Shown in pieces: positions 1-5,468 of a DNA stretch of 5,468 nt. Below the pieces are notes generated by a model. The model did not search any database. It was not told the DNA's origin and saw nothing but the letters and a program-made list of their open reading frames with translations. Origin of the DNA: Clostridia bacterium (lineage in GTDB: Bacteria; Bacillota; Clostridia; Oscillospirales; Oscillospiraceae); NCBI GenBank assembly GCA_003245395.1, contig QKDF01000258.1, positions 1 through 5,468 on the forward strand, written 5' to 3'. Each line of letters opens with the position of its first letter. Position 1 is the stretch's first letter. The position numbers and the translations under genes are program-made.

Positions 1-7
1 AAAGAGC

Positions 8-36
8 CGAAACGCCCGGGAATTCCGGGCGTTTCG
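8..36 (-). terminator. Probable intrinsic terminator of the DUF378 gene
   Basis: A perfect 12-bp inverted repeat (arms 8-19 and 25-36) encloses a 5-base loop. The stem core is CGCCCGG/CCGGGCG. It begins 11 bases beyond the DUF378 stop codon, which is the usual place for a Rho-independent terminator. Read on the minus strand, the stem is followed by GCTCTTT up to the window edge, a modest T-tract that may continue outside. On the plus strand no T-run follows, so the minus-strand reading is preferred. It could also act in both directions for an unseen gene to the left. Confidence 0.7.
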
Positions 37-47
37 ACTTGCGCCGT

Positions 48-269
48 TCAGGCGATGTGAGGGGCGTGTCCGGTTTCCTCCTCGCGGTGGAACAGCAGGG
101 TGATACACCACAGGCCCGCCAAGCCAACCAGTGCGTAGATGATACGGGAGAGGACCGCCATCTGACCGCCGCACAGGAAGGCCACGGTGTCGAAGCCGAA
201 CAATCCGATTCCGCCCCAGTTCAGTGCGCCGATGATGGCGAGAACCAGAGCTGTCTTGTCAACGACCAT
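48..269 (-). CDS. DUF378 family small membrane protein
   Basis: The 73-residue product matches the DUF378 (YuzA-like) family in size and pattern. Two hydrophobic segments, at about residues 5-30 and 38-60, predict two membrane-spanning helices. The first carries the family signature NWGGIGLFGFD at residues 17-27. A short charged tail rich in His and Glu follows the second helix. No catalytic residues are seen, and the biochemical role of the family is unknown to me. The start is well supported: AGGAGG at 280-275 lies five bases before the ATG. The gene stands alone, divergent from the ApgM-type gene, with a hairpin terminator just after its stop. The family call is confident from the signature; any function (membrane stress or small-solute role) would be guesswork. 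Confidence 0.88.
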   Translation of the reverse strand: MVVDKTALVLAIIGALNWGGIGLFGFDTVAFLCGGQMAVLSRIIYALVGLAGLWCITLLFHREEETGHAPHIA

Positions 270-274
270 ATAAA

Positions 275-280
275 CCTCCT
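275..280 (-). promoter_or_regulatory. Ribosome binding site of the DUF378 gene
   Basis: AGGAGG on the minus strand is a perfect Shine-Dalgarno core, five bases upstream of the ATG at 269. It fixes the start of this short reading frame and argues strongly that the gene is real and well translated. Confidence 0.85.
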
Positions 281-364
281 AAAATCCGGTTTGATTTGGG
301 ATTTGAAGGTAGGTTTTCCAAACGATGCGAATTTATGCGCGGGCAGAAAAATTTGGCCGATCCG

Positions 365-394
365 TTGCAAAATTGCCGCCGGATATAGTATACT
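365..394 (+). promoter_or_regulatory. Candidate sigma-70 promoter for the ApgM-type/DUF1015 operon
   Basis: TTGCAA (365-370) and TATACT (389-394) are separated by 18 bases and match the consensus at most positions. A transcript would start near 401 and leave a leader of about 50 bases before the ATG at 454. The -10 lies inside a 12-base perfect palindrome (385-396). The call rests on sequence match and position only. Confidence 0.5.
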
Positions 395-396
395 AT
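385..396. promoter_or_regulatory. 12-bp palindrome containing a symmetric -10 element
   Basis: ATAGTATACTAT is perfectly self-complementary and reads TATACT on both strands. On the minus strand TATACT (392-387) is preceded at 17 bases by TTCAAA (415-410), a weak -35. The same -10 could therefore serve the DUF378 gene on the left and the ApgM-type gene on the right. It could instead be the half-sites of a repressor operator covering the promoter. Sequence alone cannot separate these readings. Confidence 0.45.
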
Positions 397-453
397 CTGG
401 GAATGAATATTTGAAAAATTGCGCGATAAATCCACAGGAAGGCGGGATTCATA

Positions 454-1692
454 ATGAAATATCTTCTGGTAATTGGCGACGGCATGGCGGACAACCCGGT
501 GCCGTCTCTTGACGGAAAAACGCCGCTGCAGGCGGCTGAAATTCCCACAATTGACCGTTTGGCGGCACGGGGGACCGTGGGCCATGTATGCAACTGCCCC
601 AAGCCGCTGCCCGCCGGCAGCGAGACGGCAATCCTGTCCATCTTCGGCTGCGACCCGCTGACGTATTTCACCGGCCGCTCTCCCATGGAGGCCGCCGCCA
701 GCGGCATCACGCTGCGCCCCGGCGACGTGGCCTACCGATGCAACATCGTCACGCTGGAGGACGCCGATAAGCCCTATGAACAGAAGAAGATCCTCTCCCA
801 CAGCGCCGGCAGCATCGACGGCGCCTCCGCCATGGAGGTGGTGGAGATTCTGGAGAGTGACACCATCTTCCACAAGCTGGAAGATGAGGCGGAGATGGAG
901 ATTCACCGCTTCCCGGCCTTCCGCCAGATCGCCGTACAGCACGGCGCAAAGGTGGACGGGCTGCGGGCCATCCCGCCCCACGATCATCTGGGCGAGCCCA
1001 TCGGCCCGCTGCTGCCCTCCGGCTGCGAAACCGCGAAGACGCTGGATAAGCTCATGCGCCTGGCCCATAAAATCCTTGACAACCATCCCTTTAACGAGGC
1101 CCGCCGGGCGGCCGGGAAGATGCCCGCCAACGGCATCTGGTTCTGGGCCCAGGGCACCGCGGTGACGCTGCCCTCGTTCCAGGGGCAGTACGGCCACGGC
1201 GGTTCGGTGATCTCCGCCGTTCCCCTGTGCCACGGCATCGGCGTGCTGCGGGGTCTGGAGATGATCGAGGTGGAGGGCGCCACCGGCGAGATCGACACCA
1301 ATTACGAGGGGAAGATGCAGGCGGCCTATGACCGGATGAAGACCGACGACTTTGTATGCCTGCATCTGGAAGCCCCGGACGAGTGCACCCACAACGGGGA
1401 TCTGGAGGGGAAGATCCAGTCCATCGAATGGCTGGATTCCCGCATCCTCAAGCCCCTTTTGGAAAAGCTGGATGCCGATGGGACGGCGTACCGCGTTTTG
1501 CTGCTGTCGGATCACAAGACGCTCACGTCCACCCGCGGACATGACGGCAGCAACGTGCCCTTCCTGCTGTTTGACAGTCGGCAGGATTCCGGCACGGGCG
1601 GCGTGTACGACGAGCCCACAGGCGAGGCCGGCCCCGGTGTGGAAGCGGGCTGCGACCTGCTGAGCTATCTGTTTGAACAGCGCGCACTGTAA
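454..1692 (+). CDS. apgM: ApgM-type cofactor-independent phosphoglycerate mutase / proposed homoserine kinase
   Basis: The 412-residue product belongs to the archaeal-type 2,3-bisphosphoglycerate-independent phosphoglycerate mutase group of the alkaline phosphatase superfamily, whose members are about 400 residues long. The N-terminus shows the metal-binding signature VIGDGMAD (D9). The expected nucleophile segment is AGSETA (S56), followed by GCDP and YFTGRSPMEAA. The second metal-ligand set is near the C-terminus: APDECTH (D309, H313), SDH (D353, H354) and RGHDG (H363). All key metal ligands thus appear intact. As a mutase it would interconvert 3- and 2-phosphoglycerate in the cytosol. Bacterial members of this branch have also been annotated as 'proposed homoserine kinase' (threonine synthesis), and the sequence does not decide between the two. 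A GGAAGG-like ribosome site (437-442) lies 11 bases upstream. The gene is first of a two-gene operon with the DUF1015 gene. Confidence 0.88.
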   Translation: MKYLLVIGDGMADNPVPSLDGKTPLQAAEIPTIDRLAARGTVGHVCNCPKPLPAGSETAILSIFGCDPLTYFTGRSPMEAAASGITLRPGDVAYRCNIVTLEDADKPYEQKKILSHSAGSIDGASAMEVVEILESDTIFHKLEDEAEMEIHRFPAFRQIAVQHGAKVDGLRAIPPHDHLGEPIGPLLPSGCETAKTLDKLMRLAHKILDNHPFNEARRAAGKMPANGIWFWAQGTAVTLPSFQGQYGHGGSVISAVPLCHGIGVLRGLEMIEVEGATGEIDTNYEGKMQAAYDRMKTDDFVCLHLEAPDECTHNGDLEGKIQSIEWLDSRILKPLLEKLDADGTAYRVLLLSDHKTLTSTRGHDGSNVPFLLFDSRQDSGTGGVYDEPTGEAGPGVEAGCDLLSYLFEQRAL

Positions 1693-1713
1693 CGGAGAAG
1701 ATCGAATTGTGAA

Positions 1714-1719
1714 AAGGAG
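1714..1719 (+). promoter_or_regulatory. Ribosome binding site of the DUF1015 gene
   Basis: AAGGAG lies eight bases before the ATG at 1728, in the 35-base gap after the ApgM-type stop codon. No terminator hairpin or convincing promoter is visible in this gap, so the two genes are probably co-transcribed with independent translation starts. Confidence 0.8.
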
Positions 1720-1727
1720 AAACCGAC

Positions 1728-3008
1728 ATGAGTGAGAAATTCAACCGCCTGGGCTTCTATCCCGCAGATATTCTGCTGCCCAAAGACGCCGACATGACCC
1801 GCTGGGCCGTGGTAGCCTGCGACCAGTTCACCTCTCAGCCGGAGTACTGGGAGGGCGTGGAAAAGACCGTGGGCGACGCTCCGTCCACCCTGCGGCTGAT
1901 CCTGCCCGAGGCACAGCTCAATGACCCGAACGTGGACAATCACATCGCCGGGATCAACGCCAAAATGAAGGAGTACGTGGATGGCGGCGTGTTCAAAACG
2001 CTGCCTGCTTCCCTGATTTACATCGAGCGCACCCAGTCCGACGGCAAGGTGCGCCACGGCCTGATCGGCATGGTGGATCTGGACCAGTACGACTATACCC
2101 CCGGCAGCGGCGCGCTGATCCGCGCCACCGAGGGCACGGTGCTCTCCCGCATCCCGCCCCGGGTAAAGGTGCGTCAGGACGCCCCCATCGAGCTGCCTCA
2201 CGTCATGCTGCTCATCGACGATCCGGACGCAACGGTGATTGAGCCTCTCACCGCCGGCACGGACGGCATGGAGCCGCTCTATGACTTCGACCTGCAGGCC
2301 GGCGGCGGACACCTGAAGGGCTGGAAGCTGTCCGACGCCCAGACAGACGCCGTGGCGGACGCCCTGGAGGGGCTGACTGCCCCGGAGCAGATGGAGCGCA
2401 AATACGGCATGAAGTCCGCCGCTCCGCTGCTGTTCGCCGTGGGCGACGGCAACCACTCCCTGGCCACGGCCAAGACCTGCTATGAAAACCTGAAAAAAGT
2501 CACCCCCGAGAGCGAGTGGGCCGCCCTGCCCGCCCGGTACGCTCTGGTGGAGGTGGTGAACAACCACGACGACGCCCTGCAGTTCGAGCCCATCCATCGG
2601 GTGGTGTTCGGCGTGGAGCCGGAGAAGATGCTCCAGGCTTTCCTGGCCTTCTATCCCGGCGCCCATGAGGGCGAGGGCGAGGGTCACACCATCGCCTATA
2701 CCCACGCCGGCGGCACGGGCTTTGTCACCGTACCCAACCCCGCCGTACAGCTGGCGGTAGGCACGCTGCAGGCTTTCATCGATGCGTACCTGCGGGAAAA
2801 CGGCGGCGAGGTGGACTATATCCACGGCGACGAGGTCACCGACGAGCTGGGCGCCAAGCCGGGCAACATCGGCTTCAAGCTGCCCGCCATGGGCAAGGAG
2901 CAGCTGTTCAAGACCGTTATGGCTGACGGTGTGCTGCCCCGCAAGACCTTCTCCATGGGTCACGCGCAGGATAAGCGCTATTACGTGGAGGCCAGAGGGA
3001 TCAAGTAA
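1728..3008 (+). CDS. DUF1015 family protein
   Basis: The 426-residue product resembles the clostridial branch of DUF1015 proteins over its full length. Recognisable blocks are FYPADILLP (10-18), WAVVACDQFTSQPEYW (26-41), VGDGNHSLATAK (238-249), and LPRKTFSMGHA (403-413) near the C-terminus. No signal peptide or membrane segment is seen, so it should be cytosolic. The function is not established. From memory, many DUF1015 members carry a DGHHRY motif where this one has DGNHSL. That loop resembles, by eye only, the conserved loop of ParB/SerK-type free serine kinases. From memory, clostridial homologues often sit beside serA/serC, which suggests a serine-related role. Here the partner is an ApgM-type phosphotransferase 35 bases upstream, probably in the same transcript. 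Family call is strong; function is open. Confidence 0.88.
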   Translation: MSEKFNRLGFYPADILLPKDADMTRWAVVACDQFTSQPEYWEGVEKTVGDAPSTLRLILPEAQLNDPNVDNHIAGINAKMKEYVDGGVFKTLPASLIYIERTQSDGKVRHGLIGMVDLDQYDYTPGSGALIRATEGTVLSRIPPRVKVRQDAPIELPHVMLLIDDPDATVIEPLTAGTDGMEPLYDFDLQAGGGHLKGWKLSDAQTDAVADALEGLTAPEQMERKYGMKSAAPLLFAVGDGNHSLATAKTCYENLKKVTPESEWAALPARYALVEVVNNHDDALQFEPIHRVVFGVEPEKMLQAFLAFYPGAHEGEGEGHTIAYTHAGGTGFVTVPNPAVQLAVGTLQAFIDAYLRENGGEVDYIHGDEVTDELGAKPGNIGFKLPAMGKEQLFKTVMADGVLPRKTFSMGHAQDKRYYVEARGIK

Positions 3009-3033
3009 ACCCGTTCCGCGCACAATAGAAAAC

Positions 3034-3063
3034 GAACGCCGCCGGAGTGTTCCGGCGGCGTTC
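3034..3063. terminator. Terminator hairpin between convergent genes
   Basis: A perfect 13-bp stem (3034-3046 with 3051-3063) closes a GTGT loop. It lies 25 bases after the DUF1015 stop and 14 bases beyond the pantothenate kinase stop on the other strand. Read on the minus strand, the stem is followed by GTTTTCTATT, a reasonable T-tract, so it should end the kinase transcript well. On the plus strand the tail is TTCATTGAATGATTTT, interrupted and weaker. It is probably shared by both genes but biased to the minus strand. Confidence 0.85.
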
Positions 3064-3077
3064 TTCATTGAATGATT

Positions 3078-3914
3078 TTAAGGCTTTTCCTCGTGCAGAC
3101 TGCTCAGCGCCGCGCCGATGGCGGTGGCGAAGGTGGCATTTTCGGGGATGATGTAATGGTTGCCGTAAAGCCGTTCAAAGACTTCAAACGTGTGCTTCAC
3201 ATGGGTCAGCGTCGTCACCGAGCCGGTGAGGATCACGGTTTTGCTGTCGCAGCACTGGCAGGCCAGCACCGTCATGGTGCCGATGGCCTGAAGCACCAGA
3301 TTCTCCACGCCGGCAGCCAGATCGGCCGGGGTGGCGTCCTCGGCCAGATTGCCGAAGTTGGAGGCGGTCATGTCCGGCTGAAGCGTATGGGCCGCGTTAT
3401 TGGAGATGTCCGCGATGCTCAGATCCACATGCCCCAGATCGCCGCCGCAGGCCATTTTATTGATCTGGCCGAACCGCTCCACGCCCACCAGCTTGTGGCA
3501 CAGCCCGCCCAGCGTGCCGCCGCCGATGCCGCTGCCGCAAAGGTGGCGCACCTTGCCGCCCTGCTCGGCCCAGAGGAAGGCGGTGCCGGTACCCATGGTG
3601 ACCACCACGGCGGAGTCCTGCCCCGTCAAAGCCAGCGCACCCGTGCCGCTGGCGGTAAATTCGTCCACCCGGCAGGTGGGGATGCCGTAGATGTCCCCCT
3701 CCACATAGGATGCGCCTACGCCGGTGAGGACAACGCGCTGAATATCCGACAGGGACAGGCCGTTGCTGGAGAGGTAGTTGCCCAGTGCCCCGAACAGGGA
3801 GGTCACCTGATCCTCCGCCCGCACCCGGAGCATGCTCAGCACGCTGTCGTCCTCCCGCAGACCCACAATCTTTGTGGTGGAGCCGCCGATGTCGATTCCC
3901 AGAATTACGTTCAT
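3078..3914 (-). CDS. coaW: Type II pantothenate kinase
   Basis: The 278-residue product is a type II (CoaW/eukaryote-like) pantothenate kinase of the ASKHA fold, similar in length to the staphylococcal enzyme. It phosphorylates pantothenate with ATP, the first step of CoA synthesis, in the cytosol. The N-terminal phosphate-binding signature is GIDIGGSTTK (6-15). E85 in VDEFTASGTGA aligns with the catalytic glutamate (E70) of the Staphylococcus aureus enzyme. MGTGT (107-111), GSGIGGGTLGGL (127-138) and DMTASNFG (181-188) are further family blocks, and the C-terminal PENATFATAIGAAL is also typical. The ATG at 3914 is chosen because GGAAAGG precedes it at eight bases. A longer frame from TTG at 3935 would place that ribosome site inside the gene. 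A near-consensus promoter lies upstream. It is divergent from the nicotinate phosphoribosyltransferase gene. Confidence 0.93.
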   Translation of the reverse strand: MNVILGIDIGGSTTKIVGLREDDSVLSMLRVRAEDQVTSLFGALGNYLSSNGLSLSDIQRVVLTGVGASYVEGDIYGIPTCRVDEFTASGTGALALTGQDSAVVVTMGTGTAFLWAEQGGKVRHLCGSGIGGGTLGGLCHKLVGVERFGQINKMACGGDLGHVDLSIADISNNAAHTLQPDMTASNFGNLAEDATPADLAAGVENLVLQAIGTMTVLACQCCDSKTVILTGSVTTLTHVKHTFEVFERLYGNHYIIPENATFATAIGAALSSLHEEKP

Positions 3915-3958
3915 AGCAAAGACCTTTCCGAACAAGAGTCAAGCGTTGTATGATTTCA

Positions 3959-3987
3959 ATCATAGGCGAGGCGGTCGGGAATGTCAA
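3959..3987 (-). promoter_or_regulatory. Strong sigma-70 promoter of the pantothenate kinase gene
   Basis: On the minus strand TTGACA (3987-3982), a perfect -35, is followed after exactly 17 bases by TATGAT (3964-3959), one mismatch from the -10 consensus. The transcript would start near 3952 and have a leader of about 38 bases before the ATG at 3914. It is the best promoter match in the window. Confidence 0.8.
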
Positions 3988-4002
3988 TCCGAAAATTGTC
4001 AA
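3982..4002 (-). repeat. Tandem TTGACA boxes in the divergent control region
   Basis: TTGACA occurs twice on the minus strand, at 4002-3997 and 3987-3982, with a 15-base period. The inner copy is the -35 of the kinase promoter. The outer copy has no -10 at a normal distance, so it may be a regulator half-site or chance. A related TTGACG lies on the plus strand at 4017-4022, forming a loose inverted pair with the outer box. Confidence 0.4.
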
Positions 4003-4029
4003 ATTCTTCACGTTTCTTGACGCGAAAGG

Positions 4030-4058
4030 TTGCTTTCACGGGTCGATCGGACTATAAT
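4030..4058 (+). promoter_or_regulatory. Promoter of the nicotinate phosphoribosyltransferase gene
   Basis: TATAAT (4053-4058) is a perfect -10. The best-placed -35 is TTGCTT (4030-4035), with a 17-base spacer. It matches the consensus at only three of six positions, which leaves room for activator or repressor control. The transcript would start near 4065. An imperfect inverted repeat (4021-4028 with 4033-4040, seven of eight paired) overlaps the -35 and could be an operator. Confidence 0.65.
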
Positions 4059-4068
4059 CAAGAAAACA

Positions 4069-4093
4069 GCCCTGCTCTTAGACGGGAGAGGGC
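4069..4093 (+). promoter_or_regulatory. 5' leader hairpin of the nicotinate phosphoribosyltransferase gene
   Basis: GCCCT plus CTC (4069-4073, 4075-4077) pair with GAGAGGGC (4086-4093), giving an eight-base-pair stem with one bulged G (4074) and an eight-base loop. It would start within a few bases of the predicted transcript 5' end and stop seven bases before the GAGG ribosome site (4101-4104). It has no T-tract, so it is not a terminator. It may stabilise the message or influence translation. It does not resemble a riboswitch class that I can recognise. Confidence 0.5.
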
Positions 4094-4110
4094 GAAGCTT
4101 GAGGTGTGAA

Positions 4111-5468
4111 ATGAATACCCAGGACAAACTGAACATGACCATGCTGTGTGACTTTTACGAACTGACCATGGGAAACGGTTATCTGAAGGTGGGCTATCAG
4201 AACCGGATCACGTACTTCGACGTATTTTTCCGCAGCGTGCCGGACAACGGCGGATTTGCCATCGCCGCCGGATTGGAGCAGCTGATCAATTATATTCAGG
4301 ATCTGCACTTTGATCCCACGGATATCGAATATTTGCGGGGCAGAGGAATTTTCAGTGAAGAATTTCTGACCTATCTGCAGAATTTCCACTTCACCGGCGA
4401 CATCTATGCCGTACCGGAGGGTACGCCCGTGTTCCCGCGGGAGCCGCTGGTTACCGTCCGGGCTCCGGCCATCCAGGCCCAGCTGATCGAGACCTTCGCG
4501 CTGCTGAGCGTCAACCACCAGAGCCTGATCGCGACCAAGGCCAGCCGTATCGTGCGGGCTGCCCGGGGCCGCGCGGTCATGGAGTTCGGCTCCCGCAGAG
4601 CCCAGGGCACCGACGCCGCCATCACCGGCGCCCGGTCGGCGTTCGTTGCGGGCTGTGCCGGAACGGCCTGCACCATCTCGGATCAGCTTTTCGGCGTTCC
4701 CGCCGGCGGCACCATGGCTCACGCCTGGGTTCAGATGTTCGACAGCCAGTATGACGCTTTCAAGGCCTACTGCGAGCTGTATCCCACCAACGCCGTGCTG
4801 CTGGTGGACACGTACAACACCCTGAAATCCGGCGTCCCCGACGCTATACGCGCGTTCAACAACGTGCTCCGGCCGCTGGGTATCACCAAATGCGGCATCC
4901 GCCTGGACTCCGGCGACATTGCCTATCTGACCCGCAACGCCCGCCGGATGCTGGACGAGGAGGGCTGGCCCGAGTGCAAAATCACCGTGTCCAATGCCCT
5001 TGACGAATATCTGATCCAGGATTTGCTGCTCCAGGGGGCGCAGGTGGACGCCTTCGGCGTTGGTGAGCGGCTGATCACCGCCCGGAGCGAGCCGGTGTTC
5101 GGCGGCGTGTACAAGCTGGCCGCCATAGAGGATGATGCGGGGAATATCATCCCCAAGATCAAGGTCAGCGAAAACGTGGACAAAATCACAACCCCGCATT
5201 TCAAAAAGGTTTACCGCCTGTACGACAGAAAAACGGGCAAGGCGGAAGCGGACTATATCTGCGTGCACGATGAGACGGTGGACGACACGCAGCCGCTGGA
5301 GCTGTTCGATCCCCGTGCCACATGGAAGCGCAAGACGCTCACGGACTTCACCGCCCGGGAGCTGATGGTGCCGATCTTTTTGAACGGAGAGCTGGTGTAC
5401 AAGCGCCCGACTCTGCCGGAGATCCGAACCTATTGCGCCGAACAGCTGGAGACGCTGTGGGATGAGGT
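4111..5468 (+). CDS. pncB: Nicotinate phosphoribosyltransferase, 3' end cut by the window
   Basis: The frame is open from ATG 4111 to the window edge: 452 codons, with roughly 25-35 residues missing compared with the usual length of about 480. The enzyme joins nicotinate and PRPP, with ATP hydrolysis, to make nicotinate mononucleotide for NAD salvage in the cytosol. Visible family blocks are LCDFYELTMGNGY near residues 12-24, the active-site segment EFGSRRAQGTD (158-168), and GTMAHAW with H204, the position of the histidine phosphorylated in characterised homologues. The PRPP/phosphate-site segment is RLDSGD (264-269). The start is supported by GAGG at 4101-4104, six bases upstream, and by the family N-terminus beginning almost at once. 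It is transcribed away from the pantothenate kinase gene out of a shared 196-base control region. No frameshift or missing key residue is visible. Confidence 0.94.
   Translation, partial: MNTQDKLNMTMLCDFYELTMGNGYLKVGYQNRITYFDVFFRSVPDNGGFAIAAGLEQLINYIQDLHFDPTDIEYLRGRGIFSEEFLTYLQNFHFTGDIYAVPEGTPVFPREPLVTVRAPAIQAQLIETFALLSVNHQSLIATKASRIVRAARGRAVMEFGSRRAQGTDAAITGARSAFVAGCAGTACTISDQLFGVPAGGTMAHAWVQMFDSQYDAFKAYCELYPTNAVLLVDTYNTLKSGVPDAIRAFNNVLRPLGITKCGIRLDSGDIAYLTRNARRMLDEEGWPECKITVSNALDEYLIQDLLLQGAQVDAFGVGERLITARSEPVFGGVYKLAAIEDDAGNIIPKIKVSENVDKITTPHFKKVYRLYDRKTGKAEADYICVHDETVDDTQPLELFDPRATWKRKTLTDFTARELMVPIFLNGELVYKRPTLPEIRTYCAEQLETLWDE

Noticed and set aside
39..512. Plus-strand open frame of 157 codons across DUF378 and the intergenic spacer
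   Set aside because: It crosses the promoter region and the start of the ApgM-type gene in another frame, and its product has no recognisable features.
259..1542. Long minus-strand open frame of 427 codons antisense to the ApgM-type gene
   Set aside because: It is low-complexity in Gly, Ala, Arg and His, matches no family I know, and lies opposite a clearly recognised gene; GC-rich codon use leaves such antisense frames open.
1665..3068. Minus-strand open frame of 467 codons antisense to the DUF1015 gene
   Set aside because: It spans the terminator hairpin and the operon gap, has no recognisable domain, and is explained by GC-rich coding on the other strand.
3072..3953. Plus-strand open frame of 293 codons over the pantothenate kinase
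   Set aside because: It is antisense to a gene with full kinase motifs and runs through that gene's promoter; no domain is recognisable.
4017..4058. TTGACG (4017-4022) as the -35 for TATAAT (4053-4058)
   Set aside because: The spacer would be 30 bases, far too long; TTGCTT at 17 bases is better placed despite a weaker match.
4059..4110. NAD-sensing riboswitch in the pncB leader
   Set aside because: The leader is only about 45 bases with one simple hairpin, and I see no conserved core of a known NAD-binding RNA.
4078..5268. Minus-strand open frame of 396 codons over the nicotinate phosphoribosyltransferase
   Set aside because: It is the antisense shadow of a gene with intact family motifs and has no supported start or domain.
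1..5468. Mobile element, phage, defence or CRISPR content
   Set aside because: No transposase, integrase, terminal repeats, spaced direct repeats or defence domains are visible; all five genes are ordinary chromosomal families with uniform GC-rich codon use.

Overview
The window is compact, GC-rich bacterial chromosome carrying five protein genes, all housekeeping or metabolic in type. The protein families and the spaced AGGAGG-type ribosome binding sites point to a high-GC member of the Clostridia. An Oscillospiraceae-like gut Firmicute fits best: a clostridial-type DUF1015 protein next to an archaeal-type phosphoglycerate mutase homologue, a type II pantothenate kinase, and a DUF378 membrane protein. 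This placement is inferred from remembered family distributions, not from a search. No mobile element, tRNA, rRNA, CRISPR array or phage gene is visible.

Layout, left to right. (1) A small two-helix DUF378 membrane protein lies on the minus strand (48-269) and ends in a strong GC hairpin (8-36). (2) A 184-base AT-richer spacer (270-453) carries a palindromic -10 element that could fire in both directions. It lies between the DUF378 gene and a plus-strand pair. (3) The plus-strand pair is an ApgM-type phosphoglycerate mutase or proposed homoserine kinase (454-1692), followed 35 bases later by a DUF1015 protein (1728-3008). They look like one operon. (4) A 13-bp hairpin (3034-3063) sits between the convergent ends of the DUF1015 gene and the next gene. 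(5) A type II pantothenate kinase is on the minus strand (3078-3914). (6) A 196-base divergent control region (3915-4110) holds a near-consensus sigma-70 promoter for the kinase and a TATAAT promoter plus leader hairpin for the plus-strand gene. (7) A nicotinate phosphoribosyltransferase starts at 4111 and runs off the right edge.

Functionally there are two themes. The divergent pair at the right handles the first committed phosphorylation or phosphoribosylation step of two vitamin-derived cofactors: pantothenate to CoA, and nicotinate to NAD. The pair at the left couples a phosphotransfer enzyme of uncertain substrate with a conserved protein of unknown function. Both families have been tied by annotation or gene neighbourhood to serine/threonine-related amino acid metabolism, so this is the most likely place for undescribed biochemistry here. 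Nothing in the window looks like a dramatic new system. The points worth a second look are regulatory architecture and enzyme substrate assignment.
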